Origin: Nansenia antarctica
Lineage: Eukaryota; Chordata; Actinopteri; Argentiniformes; Microstomatidae
Length of the DNA stretch: 64,000 bases
Direction: 5' to 3'
NCBI GenBank assembly: GCA_963989245.1
Contig: OZ022344.1
Coordinates: 61,839,242 to 61,903,241, forward strand
The notes below the pieces were generated by a model. It saw nothing but the letters and a program-made list of their open reading frames with translations, was not told the origin of the DNA and made no database searches. A program made the translations under genes and the position numbers. Shown piece by piece: positions 1 to 12,600 of this stretch; position 1 is the stretch's first letter; the number at the start of each line of letters is the position of its first letter.

Positions 1-393
1 TCCTAGAGTCAGTTACACAGGAGAGTTCTATTGTGAAGGACAGAGTGTTAATGAACCTGTCTTTGTTTCATTCAGGTGATCCCCATTATGATGGAGGGTT
101 GGGGTGCGCTGGGAGGAGGAGAGTGGGGACGGTGTGGCCAGTCCAAATTAATATATTTGTATTGTAAGAAGCTTTTAGGTGTTTAGTGGCCATCTCCCTC
201 CAGGATCCACTCTCCTCCTCCGTGGACAAGCCTTCTAGTGAGAGTTGCAACCCGGTCTGTTGCTACAGTACGCATTCAACTATAGTATATCTACTTTAAT
301 AAGTCTAACATTAATCTGGTTATGAATGAAGCCGCTATCATCAACATCATCATCATCATCATCATAAATATTCTCCAGAGACTCTTCTCTTAC
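1..393 (-). other. Intron 1 of the truncated left-hand NLR unit (unit 0)
   Basis: This stretch has no supportable exon. It closely resembles the NLR N-terminal introns at about 26400-26720 and 10750-10960, sharing the same block around 183-240 that recurs beside every modular exon of the cluster. The modular exons that would follow exon 1 on the minus strand are not present here, so the rest of the gene must lie left of the window. Confidence 0.6.
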
Positions 394-515
394 CCCATGG
401 CTTCAACATCCCCAAAGAGACTCATTTTAGAGGCAGTGGTCCCCTCCTCTCTCTCCCCAGAGAGACTCATTTTAGAGGCAGTGGTCCCCTCCTCTCTCTC
501 CCCAGAGAGACTCAT
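394..515 (-). CDS. First coding exon of NLR unit 0 (partial gene)
   Basis: On the minus strand this exon encodes repeated 15-residue blocks of the form MSLSGEREEGTTASK and ends with a DVEAMG-type tail at a GTAAGAG splice donor. The exon ends in phase 2, which matches the modular exons of the neighbouring units. Three in-frame ATGs exist, one per repeat, at 515, 470 and 425. The most upstream is at 515, and an in-frame stop lies upstream of it. Known fish NLRC3-like proteins start with the same repeats, so this is the N-terminus of a third NLR gene whose body lies outside the window to the left. The block is almost identical to the first exons at 14122-14198 and 29929-30050. Confidence 0.65.
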
Positions 516-838
516 TCTAGCAGCAGTGGTCCCCGCATCTCTCTTCTCTCCTCAAATGACCTCTTGCTATAAACAAAGGAGACAAAAGTTAAAAACAGTG
601 AAGTGAGAAACCACAGTATGGGGCTTAACAGAGGGAGGAAAGGGACATGAATGCTGCTGACACTGTATACAGTATCTCTCTCTCTCCTGAAGCTAACAAG
701 GGATACTTACAATGTCTCTGTCTGCCTGTCTGTCTGACGCTCTTCTTCTTTGTATGAACCTGTTTGTCTACTGATGCACCTCCTACTTCTGTCAAGCTTC
801 TGTGCAGTTCACTCTCTTTCCTGATGAACCAATTTCTC
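516..838. other. 5' flank of NLR unit 0
   Basis: No gene is seen. The block at about 740-815 (a CTCTTC...TATGAACCTGTTTGT motif followed by TGATGCACCTCC) recurs with changes at about 2545-2640 and 2685-2765, so it is a local repeat. Confidence 0.4.
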
Positions 839-903
839 TCTCTCTCTCTCTCTCTCTCCCCACATTAGAACATAACTCTCTCTCTCTCCCCACATTAGAA
901 CAT

Positions 904-940
<37 letters not shown>

Positions 941-953
941 CACATTAGAACAT

Positions 954-1000
<47 letters not shown>
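839..1000. repeat. (TC)n microsatellite with interspersed CCCCACATTAGAACATAAC spacers
   Basis: Long TC tracts are separated by three copies of a 19-base spacer. The apparent protein on the minus strand (runs of RERERE) only reflects the dinucleotide repeat. Confidence 0.95.
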
Positions 1001-1002
<2 letters not shown>

Positions 1003-1239
1003 CTCCCGGTTTGATTTCCCTGTAAGATAAGAAGCCAGATTGTATCACCCACATCAGCGTAGCTCCGGTGAGACTGAGTGTGTACATTCCTGTGTCCATC
1101 ACTGTTCAGAGAATGAGGAAGGTAGCTCTACTAAAATGTGGATCTTTTAGTTGGATCTTCACTTACAGATTGAATAAATGTCAAATGAAATCAAAGATAA
1201 AAGTTAACTTCCATTACACAACCCAATCTTTATGTAAAC

Positions 1240-1390
1240 AAAATAAAACATGTATTCATTTACCAGGGACAGTGCACATTAATCAACAAATCAGTTTCCA
1301 CATCAATGTAAATGTGCCAGAGTTAGCTCATGACCTAATTCTTATCTGTAGTTCCATACAGATAGCAACATACAGTAAGCCAACAAATTG
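1240..1390. repeat. Interspersed repeat fragment, retroelement 3'-end type
   Basis: The text around 1262-1300 (ACCAGGGACAGTGCACATTAATCAAC) resembles a repeat seen widely in fish genomes next to retroelement tails. This recognition is from memory and has not been searched. Confidence 0.35.
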
Positions 1391-1504
1391 ACCCTTCATA
1401 TGGGAGTGTATTCAACACTCACAGTCTTTCTGTCAGTCTTACAGCTCTGTTGATTGGTCAATAGTGACCTGTGTAAAAACTGTTGACTAGTCTAGACAGT
1501 CATT

Positions 1505-2262
1505 AGGGTGCAAGCCCACACAGTGGGCATCGCCCTATTGTAACTGTTGGTTATTCAGCCCTGTTCTGTTTTCATGAAAAATGGCCATGACTTCCTCAAA
1601 TATTGGTAACTTTTGCTTTTTGGCAGGCACCTGTAGGACCCAGTCAACACCAATTCTGAAGCCAAAATTCCAGAAGGGGGCGCTAGAACCACATGTTGAA
1701 TTCTTCAACATTGTGAGGCTGTAACTTTTGAACGGTTTGTCCGAGAGACGCTGACCTGCCTCCTCAAGACAAACATATAAAACGCTATAAAACTGAAAAG
1801 ACGGCTATTCTGCTATTCATCGACATGAAGCTTTACCTCTAAGTAAGTATGTCAGAAAATGATCACGCTACATGGTAAATAATCAGCACCTTAACTCAGG
1901 AAAATTGCAAATGAATGTGAAACTTGGTGAGCGTCAAGACAAATGTGTACCACATTCCAACATGATCGGATGAAAAACATGACACTCAATTATCTGCATT
2001 TCCAGTTATTTTTAACCACTTCTTATCGGTCATTTTTAACATTTTACTTTTTATGAAACGCAAATATGATTGAAAAAACTGAAATTGTTACATAGTATGC
2101 TTGTACCAGTCCCTGCAAAGGTTAGGACAAGTTCATACATGATCATACAAAATACACAGCATCATGCTAATTAATATGTACCATAAATGATGACATATAC
2201 AAATTGGGCTGTGTCAGTCATTGTTAGCCTAATAAATCTCTTGCACCCTTAAGTGCTTGCCG
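1505..2262. mobile_element. Unclassified interspersed element, no coding capacity
   Basis: The left end contains AGGGTGCAAG (about 1505-1514). The right end contains the same motif inverted (CTTGCACCCT, about 2241-2250). The interior is AT-rich with no ORF. This suggests a non-autonomous DNA element, but no target duplication was established. Confidence 0.3.
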
Positions 2263-3480
2263 CTATATTTCTTATCTATTATTATGTAGGGCCTCATGTA
2301 GTTGAACCTACTAGATCACAGTCATATGGACAAAACCAGGTTGAGGCTTCATTCACAAGCTGGTCACAGAATGCTGGCTAGCGTAATATGTTTGGGCTAC
2401 ATCATTCTGTGAGATGACACAAAGACATGTGAGTTCATCCTAATCTTACTGGACAGTGAAAAACAATGAAAGACAGCAACTTACGGTTGTGGTCTGTCTC
2501 CCACCTCAGTGCTCAGCTCTGCTCTCTGTCTCTGTCTTCCTCACTGATGCAGCTCTTCCCTGTATGAACTAGTTAGTCCACATTGTATCACCTCATCACC
2601 TGGGGCACTGATGCACCTCCCACTTCTATCAACTTCTCTACAGTTGGTATTTGTTGATGACAATCAAACATATTTCAGACACTCTTCTTCCCTGTATGAA
2701 CCTGTTTGTCCACATTGTATCACCTTATGATGCACATACAGTATAGGGCACTGATTCACCAGTCTCTGGGGGAGTGATGTTATACTGAATATCAGCACGG
2801 CTGTGATTCGGTCGTAGGTACGAGGTACGAGGCCGCACAGAACAGAAAAATAAATATTCACCAACAGTTCTAACAGTTCATGTAACTGACTTGGTCAAGG
2901 CCTCCCATTGGCTGTACAACGTGAAGTAGAGAGCTGCGTGTATAGAGGGAGGCCACACCTCCCTCTCCTCTTTCCCCTGTGATGGGCCGAGCTTGTCCTT
3001 CCTACTCTGAGTAGGTGCGTACGCCATATCAGCTAGGATAGATTCTCTGAGCTCTTGTGCTTGTTAGCAGTGTCTTCAGTAGACACAACCATAGACACAC
3101 TACTCTGCACGTGTGACATCATAGTGAAGACATTCCATACTGCAGATATTTTCATATCTGACACACATCAATCAGGATACCTACCACGTGTAACCAGGGC
3201 TTCTGGGTCTCCATCCATCTTCCTCATCGTAGATGTTTCATGTCAAGTTGTTCAAGGTCTATTTCTATGATAACTGTTCTACTGTAAAACTCCAGCTCCA
3301 TGCTGGTTCGAGCCTGTCTGTCTGAAGGCTCCACTGCCTGCAGCTGTGTGATTGCTGAGTGGTTTCAGGTGGGCTGATCACGAGCTGTCCATGGTCCTGC
3401 ACAGGGCTGCGTTCAGATAGAAATACATCACATAGAACAAGACATGCCTCTCTGACATGTGTAGAGTCATCATGAAGTCA
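2263..3480. other. Intergenic region between NLR units 0 and 1
   Basis: No gene is seen. From about 2990 rightwards the sequence is homologous to 16340-16800 and 31820-33170, the 3' flanks of units 2 and 3. This marks the left edge of the duplicated 3' region. Confidence 0.5.
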
Positions 3481-3504
3481 CACAGTACTTTGTTTCACAA
3501 ACAC

Positions 3505-3510
3505 TTTATT
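3505..3510 (-). terminator. Polyadenylation signal of NLR unit 1
   Basis: On the minus strand AATAAA lies about 1.1 kb past the stop codon of the B30.2 exon, within a stretch conserved in all three units. The equivalents are at 16825-16830 and 33198-33203. The interval 3511-4654 would be 3' UTR. Confidence 0.5.
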
Positions 3511-4654
3511 GATATTGACACAGTCATCATCATCATCATATTAAAAATGAGGAACTTGACTATAGGGCTAGTTCAGGCTAGTAGACTAGTGCTGCCACTA
3601 TGGCGCCTCTGTCAGAATGAGAAGGAGGAGGCAGAAGGTGATACTGTTATTGTAATAATTACAACTAAAACACACCATCCTCTCTGACCACCAGACCCAG
3701 ATCTCTCTGACCACCAGCCCCAGATCTCTCTGACCACCAGCCCCAGATCTCACTGTCTGTCCATTTGGACATCACAAGAGCTACACTGACACACACGAGA
3801 AAATATATGTTTATAGAAATATATTCAAAATATGTACATTGGATAGATAGACAGGTACAGAAATACATGGAAAGTGAATTTCAGAACATTTCCACACCTC
3901 TGTTTTGTCAGTCTATTGCACTTTATCATACTTTTACACAATGAGCAAATAACCAACTGGTTGTCATCAACTTCTGCAGACAGGATCTGAGGCAGGAGTA
4001 TAAACCTACACTGACACAGTCCTGAAGACTTTACAGTCAGAGACTCCTCCATCTCACAGGACCTGTACTGCTGCCCTCTAGTGGTCAGTGTGGGACTGAC
4101 ACGACACACAGAGGACACATAGCTACGTAATACAGCATCATAGCTCAAATACCCAATGTGACTAACTCTTATGTACATACACTGCTGCCCTCTAGTGGTC
4201 AGAGTGGGACTGATGTAACCAGCAGGGCTCAAACTGGGGACCTCTGCCCTGGATGACCCAAGATTCTGCCATTAACCCAAGAGGACGTCCTTGTGGTCCC
4301 AGGAAGACATTTGGGCAGACAGGTCTCAGGCAGGGCTACTCATCACAAGAGCTACACTGATACACTGATACTACACCCTACACACTACACACTGCACCCT
4401 AGACACTACACACTGCACAATACACCCTAAACACTACACCCTAAGCACTGCACATAACACCCTACACACTGCACACTAGACACAGGGGAGAACATCTGTA
4501 CATCCAACATCTCAGGTAAAAAACACACCACTGTCCAAGTGCATGTGTGTAGGATTGATCTTAGTGGAAAATCACAACCTTTGAGTTTGAGTGTATGAAG
4601 CTTGATGTGTTTAAGACATCATGTTTGAGCCTTAGGTGTTCAGTGTGATCTCCC
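3511..4654 (-). other. Probable 3' UTR of NLR unit 1
   Basis: This lies between the stop codon at 4655-4657 and the putative polyadenylation signal. It contains short tandem repeats: CTGACCACCAGCCCCAGATCT near 3690-3750, and ACACTACACCCTAC-like units at about 4350-4480. No ORF of note is seen. Confidence 0.45.
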
Positions 4655-5202
4655 TTAGACTAGTTTACACAGGGTCACTGAAGATCTATAGTTCCAAAAC
4701 CCAAACCCTGGGTAGAGGGGCTCAGTGAATGTGGAGTGGAATGTGTGCAGGAGGGTCAGTGCGTCAGAGGAGACCCTGTAGAAGGACAGAGTGCCGGCCG
4801 GCCAGTCCAGATACACTCCTACTCTGTGGGAGCCAGAGTAGGGGACAGGTATGAAAGTTGTCTTATTATTGTGCCTGGCAGAGTAACTGTCAGAGCTGTC
4901 AGAGCACCACAGACACCAGGACTTGTCATTGTATCCCAACCCACAGTCATTACCCTTCCCTCTCCTGCTGATTCCTTTATATGTCACTCCTATATCAGCC
5001 CTATACTGCCCCCTCCACTCTACCTCCCAGTAACAGCGCCCAGTCAGACCCTGTCGACACAGCACCTGTGGCCAGTACTTAAATCTCTCTGGGTGATCAG
5101 GATACGGCTGCTCCTCTCTCCCCTGTGTCAGCTTTCTGTTCTCCTCAGACAGAGAGAGGTTTCTGTGTGCTGTGTTTGGGTCCAGTGTGAGCTCACAGGC
5201 AT
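4655..5202 (-). CDS. Terminal B30.2 (PRY-SPRY) exon of NLR unit 1
   Basis: The exon opens after an AG acceptor with a PRY segment (ACELTLDPNTAHRNLSLSEE) and continues into SPRY. SPRY hallmarks visible are CYWEVEW, the stretch around GVYLDWPAGTLSFY and LHTFHSTFTEPLYPGFGFW, ending SVTLCKLV and TAA at 4655-4657. B30.2 domains recognise ligands or partner proteins; many fish NLRC3-like proteins carry one at the C-terminus. Compared with units 2 and 3 it differs in the middle (QYRADIG against CGPYIA; TTFIPVPYSG against TTHIPVPSSG), so it is the most diverged of the three copies. Confidence 0.88.
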
Positions 5203-6608
5203 CTGATTGAGAGGGCCAAAATAATAATCAAATCAATACAATTGGATGAATTACAATATTCACAATGTGATACAAGGGATACAATAAAATCACATTAACT
5301 AATATTTTTGGTTTACATATGAATACAATACTGATGCTCTGTTTGAACTCTGCTGTATCCTGATTCTTGAGTAATATCACAGTCCTGTTCTCTACAGCGT
5401 TGATGACTTACATTTGATCAGCCCAGGTTTGAGCCTGCACTCCCCACCATGGTCCACACTATATCAACCACAGAAGAACATACAGTGGATGACACACTCA
5501 CAATCATGTGGGAAATAGATACTGTGCATTAATCTCATTGATACGTCCAACCACATATTCAGCCTTTACCTGAGTGTCTGTAGTTTACAGAGTGGATCTT
5601 TCTGTACAGCAGAGAGCAGCGCCAGTCCTGAGTCTCCTGGGTGATTGTAACTGAGGTCCAGGTCTCTCAGGTGGGAGGGGTTAGACCTCAGAGCTGAAGC
5701 CAGAGAAGCACAGCCTTCCTCTGGGACTCCACAGCCTGACAACCTGGGGAAATAGTGTCACTCCATCTGATGTAAAGAATCTGATTGTTCCTCTCTTATA
5801 TACATCTTTACAGCTTTAAATCCACTTAATTTAGCAGTTGAAAGGCTAGACAAATTGTATTTATGTGAAGAACATTCAAACTAGTACATTATAATGGCCC
5901 TAGATACAATGCTTCTACACCCCAAAAGACCTCACCTCAGTGTCTGTAGTTTACAGTGTGGACTCCCCAGTCCAGCAGAGAGCAGCTTCACCCCCCCGTC
6001 ACGTAGATCATTATTACTGAGATCCAGCTCTCTCAGGTGGCAGGAGTCTGAGCTGAGAGCTGAGGCCAACGCTTCACAGCATCTCTCTGTGAGGTGACAT
6101 CCATTCAGCCTGAATGAGGAATACAAATATATACATGTAGCCAAACGATCACTGTGGTGCAAGAATTCATGAGTGAGAGTTATACATGGTGAGCAAGCAA
6201 CTATGGATACATTTTTAGTCACTGGATTTCTACGTCTGGTATAAGGTATTTGGTAGCTATTGGGTTAGTTGTTTTAACCAAAACAAGCAGAAGAGATTTT
6301 GTTAGCATATCAGCCCAATAGAGCTCTCAGGTCTTCTGATGCTGGCTTTCTCTGTGTACCACATGTACAAAATAAGAGATTTGGTGAGGCTGCATTCTCA
6401 TTTTATGCAACCAAATTGTGGAATGCACTGCCAGTTTACATTAGGGAGGCAACCTCAGCAAATACTTTAAAGTCAAGACTAAAAAAACATATTTTTAATA
6501 TTGCCTTTAAATGACTAAATTATGATTATATAATTATACTAACCCTAAGCACTTTGAGCTGCAATGTTTGCAGGACAACTGTTACACAAATAAAGGTTAA
6601 TTATTATG

Positions 6609-6647
<39 letters not shown>

Positions 6648-9600
6648 AGTAATTGGAAGATAATGTACATTGTCTGTCTCAATCATTGAACCTTTCTGTA
6701 TCATCAATTCAAGTATCATTAATTCTATATACGGTAATGATAAAGTAACAGAAACTTTGGAATTACGTGTCTGAAAACAAGAATAGTCTGAGACCTCACC
6801 TCAGTGTCTGTAGTTTACAGTGTGGACTCCCCAGTCCAGCAGAGAGCAGCTTCAACTGCCCGTCATGTAGATCATTATGACTGAGGTCCAGCTCTCTCAG
6901 GTGGCAGGAGTCTGAGCTGAGAGCTGAGGTCAACGCTTCACAGAATCTCTCTGTGAGGTGACATTCATTCAGCCTGAATGAGGAATATATACAAGTAAAA
7001 GTCAGTTTCATTTTAAAAGTTTTGTCTCAGAGAAAGATTATGTGATGTGTTCTATCATTTCCAGTTGCATGTCAGGATATAATGACATTTTCATTAAAAA
7101 ACCCTTACTTGGGCTGTTTTAGGATTTTAACATTTCACTATACCAATATCTTTTCTAGTCATTTCACTTCGTTTTAAATGCGAAATCATAATGTTTACAT
7201 AAGTTTCATGCCTTAAAAGATGGATTGAGCTTTCAGTTTGAGATGAGTGGCGTGCTCCTTCCAACTGCACCAACTGTAAACTCACTGGCCAGCTAACTTC
7301 TCATCTCCACACTTTATGAAAAGGAGGCAATCAAGGAATGTGTTGCTACTTTTACTTGTGATGAAGAGGTTTTCTTTGTCTTTTTCATCAAGCAGCCTAC
7401 TCACTAATTACTATTCTACAATGCATTTTCATAACCCTGATCGTCCTAATTTACGTTTAATTAGAGTAATTTTGTCCATCTACTTACAGTGCCGTCTTAG
7501 AGGCTGTGACCACTGGAAGCAGCCTCAGAAGACCCTCCTCTGATCTGGAGTATTTCTTCAGGTCAAACACATCCAGCTCTTCTTCTGAAGTCAGCAACAC
7601 AAAGACCAGAGCTGACCACTGTGCAGGTGAGAGTGAGTCTTCTGAGAGACGTCCTGAGCTCAGGTAGTGTTGGATCTCCTCCACTAGAGAATGGTCATTC
7701 AGCTCATTCAGACAGTGGAACAGATTGATGCACCTCTCTGGAGAGGGATTCTCCCTGATCTTCTTCTTCTTGATGTACTTGACTGTTTCCTCATTGGTCT
7801 GTGAGCTGCTTCCTGTCTGTGTCAGAAGGCCTCGTAGGAGATTCTGATTGGACTCCAGTGAGAGGCCCAGGAGGAAGCGCAGGAACAGGTCCAGGTGTCC
7901 ATTCTCACTCTGTAAGGCCAAGTCCACTGCACTCTTGTGTAAGTGAACAAGAGGTTTGAGTGATGACCATAGCTTTAAGAGTGAGGATTTCTGTTTGACC
8001 AGTGGATTCTCATTGCTGTTGTTGAATGTGAGGAACACATATAAAGCAGCTAGAAACTCCTGGATGCTCAGATGCACAAAGCTGAACACGTTGTGCAGCC
8101 CAAACTCCTCTCTGAAGATCTGAGTGCACACTCCCGAGTACACTGAGGCTTCTGTGACATCAATGCCACAATCTTTCAGGTCTTCCTCATAAAAGATCAG
8201 ATTGCCCTTTTCCAGCTGTTTGAAGGCCAGTTTTCCTAGTGACAGAATTAGCTCTTTATCCCAGTGTGGATCTCTGTCATGGTCTCCAAGGTACTTCACA
8301 TTCCTCTGTTTGGTCTGAAATACCAGGAAATGTGTGTACATCTGTGTCAGAGTCTTGGGCATCTCTCCTCTCTCTGATCCACCCAACAGTCTCTCCAGAA
8401 CATCAGCTGAGAGCCAACAGAACACTGGTATGTGGCACATGATGTGGAGGCTCCTTGATGACTTCATGTGTGTGTTGATTCTGCTGGCCAGGTTCTCATC
8501 ACTGATTCTCTTCTTGAAGTACTCCTCCTTCTGTGGGTCATTGAACCCTCGTACCTCTGTCACTTGGTCAACACACTCGGGAGGGATCTGATTGGCTGCT
8601 GCAGGTCGGGAGGTTATCCAGATGAGAGCAGAGGGAAGCAGATTCCCCTTGATGAGGTTTGTCAGCAGCACGTCCACTGAGGTTGACTCTGTGGCATCAC
8701 AACATGTCTCGTTGTTCTGGAAGTCTAGAGGAAGTCGACACTCATCCAGACCATCAAAGATGAACAGAACTTTATACTTGTCAAAGTTGGAGATTCCTGA
8801 TTCTTTTATTTCAATGAAGAAATGACCAAGAAGTTCATTCAAACTGCGTTTCTTCTCTTTCATTAAATTCAGCTCCCGAAAAGGAAGTGGAAATATGAAA
8901 TGGACATCCTGATTGGCTTCTCCTTCAGCCCAGGCCGTAATTAACTTCTGAGTAGAGACTGTTTTTCCAATGCCAGCGACTCCCTTTGTCAGCACATTTC
9001 TGATTGGTTTGTCTTGTCCAGGTAAAGGCTTGAAGATGTCGGTGCATTTGATTGGTGTCTCCTGTGTTGCTGGTCTCCTGGATGCTGTCTCAATCTGTCT
9101 GACCTCATGTTCATTACTGACCTCTCCACTTCCTCCCTCTGTGATGTAGACCTCTGTGTAGACCTTATCGAGAAGTATTGGCTTGCCTTGCTCAGCTATT
9201 CCCTCAAACACACACTGAAACTTCTTCTTCAGGGTGGACTTGAGTTCATGTTGGCACACCACAGCAAGCTCATCTGATTTACAAAACAATTAACAAAATA
9301 TTTGTGGCACACTTAACATTAAGTTGACCCAATACCTGCAGTAATTGTAATTACATTTTGTATTAATTAACAAGTTGTTATAGTAATTAATAATATAGTA
9401 TGTAGTGTAGTTGAATGATATATTACTACTAGGAAAGAACAGTCCGCATCCCATTTGTGTTACTATGCAATTATACACAAACAACCAACCATGTTACTGG
9501 AGAAATTAAAGAGATACTAAGTTATAGAGGTAACATAATATAAAGAATGACCAAATAGGGATATAAATAGTAATTACGGGTGATGTTTATATTTCCAATC

Positions 9601-12600
9601 ATATTTCAGCACAGTAACACTTCTCTGTGAAAACATATGAGGTCTCTTACGGTTCTCCAGTGTGTCAGCGAGCTCCTTCTGGTTCATGTTCCTCAGGACG
9701 TGCAGTGTGATCTTCAAAGCCCCCTCTCTGGCACTGCTCTCCTGCTTCTCTTCTTCGACATCTTCCTCTTCCTCCCCCTCACTCTCAATGCACTCTGGGT
9801 AGTCTTGAGAAATGAGCCTCTTGAACCTCTTCAGCTGATTTCTTACTAAAGTGATGACATTGTCTTCAAGCAACTGAAACATGTAGATCAAAAAGGAGGA
9901 GTGAGATAGTTAATAATAGGTAAACCTTCACACCCAGTAGAGAGACTGAATACAAACATCACTTGACTTTGGCATGTAATTGAAACAGGAAAAAAATGAC
10001 TTTTGCATGGGGATTACTAAGTCATGTTCCATATCATACTTTCTCTTTAGCTCACCTTGAATATGGAGGCCAGTTCACTTTGACGCTGGACAGACTGACC
10101 ACTGGGAATCTCTGACTCTGGTCTCTTCACCTGGTCACTGGGGATTCTGGGTAAAAACAAGAAATAAGCAGATGTATTTATCCAGAGAAGTGTGAATGAG
10201 GCCCAGTTTCCCAAACAGAATAACTTAAGAGTGTATACCACTACTGAATGTTATTGGCAGCCTCATAGACCACTATGAGGATTAAACCTCAAACTAACCT
10301 TTGACCAGAAGGAGGAGGTCTTCCTCTGAAGTGTATTGGAAGTATCATAGAGTTGTCACATGGGTGTCATGTGTTCATATGAGTGTGTCTGTGTGCCGTC
10401 AGGATATTGAAAAAAAGGAATAAACATCAAATAAACCTTTGACCATAAGGAGGACTTTCTCTGAACCGTATTGGATGATCCATAGAAAGGTCACTCTCCC
10501 TGGACACACAGCTGGGTACAGGTGAGGCTGGTCTCTCCTGCTGGACTCTGTCAAAACCACAACATCAGCTTTACTTCTGTAGCCACTCTGTAGATAGGAA
10601 AAGTCTTTTGGACAGTCATTAAAGGTGTATTGACAAGTTTCAGATTACTGTTTACTGATTGAGGTGTGAATAAAAACCCATTGTTGTTTTAGGACATTGT
10701 AACTAAGTTATTAAAGTTAAACATAGTTTCTGGGTCAGATAAATATTATTTTTTAAAAACTAACATTGGTGGACGGTGTGGTCAGTTCATATTAATATAT
10801 CTGTATTATAAGTAGCTTTTAGGTGTTTAGTGGCCATCTCCCTCCAGGATCCACTCTCCTCCTCCGTGGACAAGCCTTCAAGTGAGAGTTGCAACACTGT
10901 CTGTTGCTACAGTATGCATTGAACTACAGCATATCTACATTACTAAGTCTAACATTTGAAATTCTCTGAGCTCCTAGAGCTGAAGATGATGTGATTATAA
11001 GCTGTACAATAAATGATTGTTGCATTGTGGGCCTTACTCCCATAACCCCCTCCTTGATAGTAGAACCTGAGTTCATTATAGTTACCTGAGGACCTCATGA
11101 AACCAACAGGTGGCCTAGTCTCACAGTTAGTTCATCACATCCCCATGTTACACCTACCCTTGTTTACTAGTTCCTTGTCTGAAGCATATTGGTTGTCCCA
11201 TAGAAAGGTCACTCTTCATGGACACACAGCTGGGTACAGGTGAGGCTGGTCTCTCCTGCTGGACTCTGTCAAAACCACAACATCAGCTTTACTTCTGTAG
11301 CCACTCTGTAGATATGAAAAGCCTTTTGGACAGTCATTAAAGGCGCATGATTCAGATTACTGTAGACTGACTGAGGTATGATTAGAGGTTAGAGTGGCCG
11401 GCTAGCAATCGTAGGTTTGCTGGTTCGATCCCCACCTCAGGAGGGAGCTCTGCCATAACTAAGCTGTTTGACAACAAAATGTCCCCATTGGGGACAATAA
11501 AGGTTCATTCATTCATTCATTCATTCATTGCATGTGTCCTTGAGCAAGGCACTTAACCCCTAATTGCTCCAGGTGTGCTGAATATGGCCGACCATGTGCC
11601 CAGAGCAAAAAATACCAAATTCTAACAATTGACTGACAAGTTGATTACATGGCAATAAATCAGTACAAAAAGAAAAAAGCTTTTAAAGTTAAACATAGTT
11701 CCTGGGTCAGATGAATATTACAAAAAAATTACATTGATGTAGCCGTTCTGGATGAATATATCTGTATTGTAAGTAGCTTTTAGGTGTTTAGTGGCCATCT
11801 CCCTCCAGGATCCACTCTCCTCCTCCGTGGACAAGCCTTCTAGTGAGAGCTGCAACACTGTCTGTTGTTACAGTATTAGTTTTAGTTTAGTTTATTTATT
11901 TAGCACACAAGAGATTGTGCAAGGAGGGAACGAAGCCCAGAAGGCTTGTACATAGTTCCACTCCCGTCAATATCTATGTTTCAAATAAACATCAAGGAAC
12001 ACTTAATGCATGTCAATAAGAGAAAAGAAACCACAAACAAAATCATATCCATCGGGCAGAAAGGTAGGATAGCACATACAAACACACAACACACAAAAAA
12101 AAGAAAACTGAAAATAGATAAAAGGATAGTAAGATTAGTAAAAAAAATAAACATAGATTTCCATCTTGCCCACCTTTCAACGGGAAAAGCACTACAATAT
12201 AAAATGAACAGCTCATAACGAAATTAGATATTTTTTCAGTTGCTTTCTGAAAGCCGATCGAGGTGTTGATCTCAGTGGCGAGCTCAAGGTGTTCCAGATT
12301 CTCGGACCTCTATAACAAATGTTGAATTGGTGGCTAGAAGTTTGACAGAAAGGTAAGTGGAGGTCATTATTGAATCTTGTTGGATAAGAGTGGATGTCTG
12401 ATGAGAAAATAAAGAAACTATGGAAAGTAGAAGGAAGATTTTGCTTGTTGTTGATGAATTTGTGTATGAATAAGCATGTTTGAAAAATATTCAGTTTATT
12501 AATGGGTAATAATGAATATTTCCTAAATAGTGGTGCAGATGGTTCGAATCTGTTAGAGTGAGAGATCATCCTTAGGAACCTCTTCTGGATAACAAGTAAT

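Noticed and set aside
322..606. Plus-strand ORF with RLILEAVVPSSLSPE repeats (also at 13960 and 29896)
   Set aside because: It is antisense to the NLR first exon. The minus-strand reading MSLSGEREEGTTASK has the correct donor and phase.
809..1102. 97-codon minus-strand ORF rich in RE dipeptides
   Set aside because: It only translates the TC microsatellite.
4736..5206. Plus-strand ORFs across the B30.2 exons (also at 17998 and 34355)
   Set aside because: Antisense shadows of SPRY coding sequence, which carries the recognisable motifs.
11395..11450. Possible tRNA gene
   Set aside because: A-box and B-box motifs are present, but no cloverleaf can be completed and a SINE body follows, so it is a SINE head.
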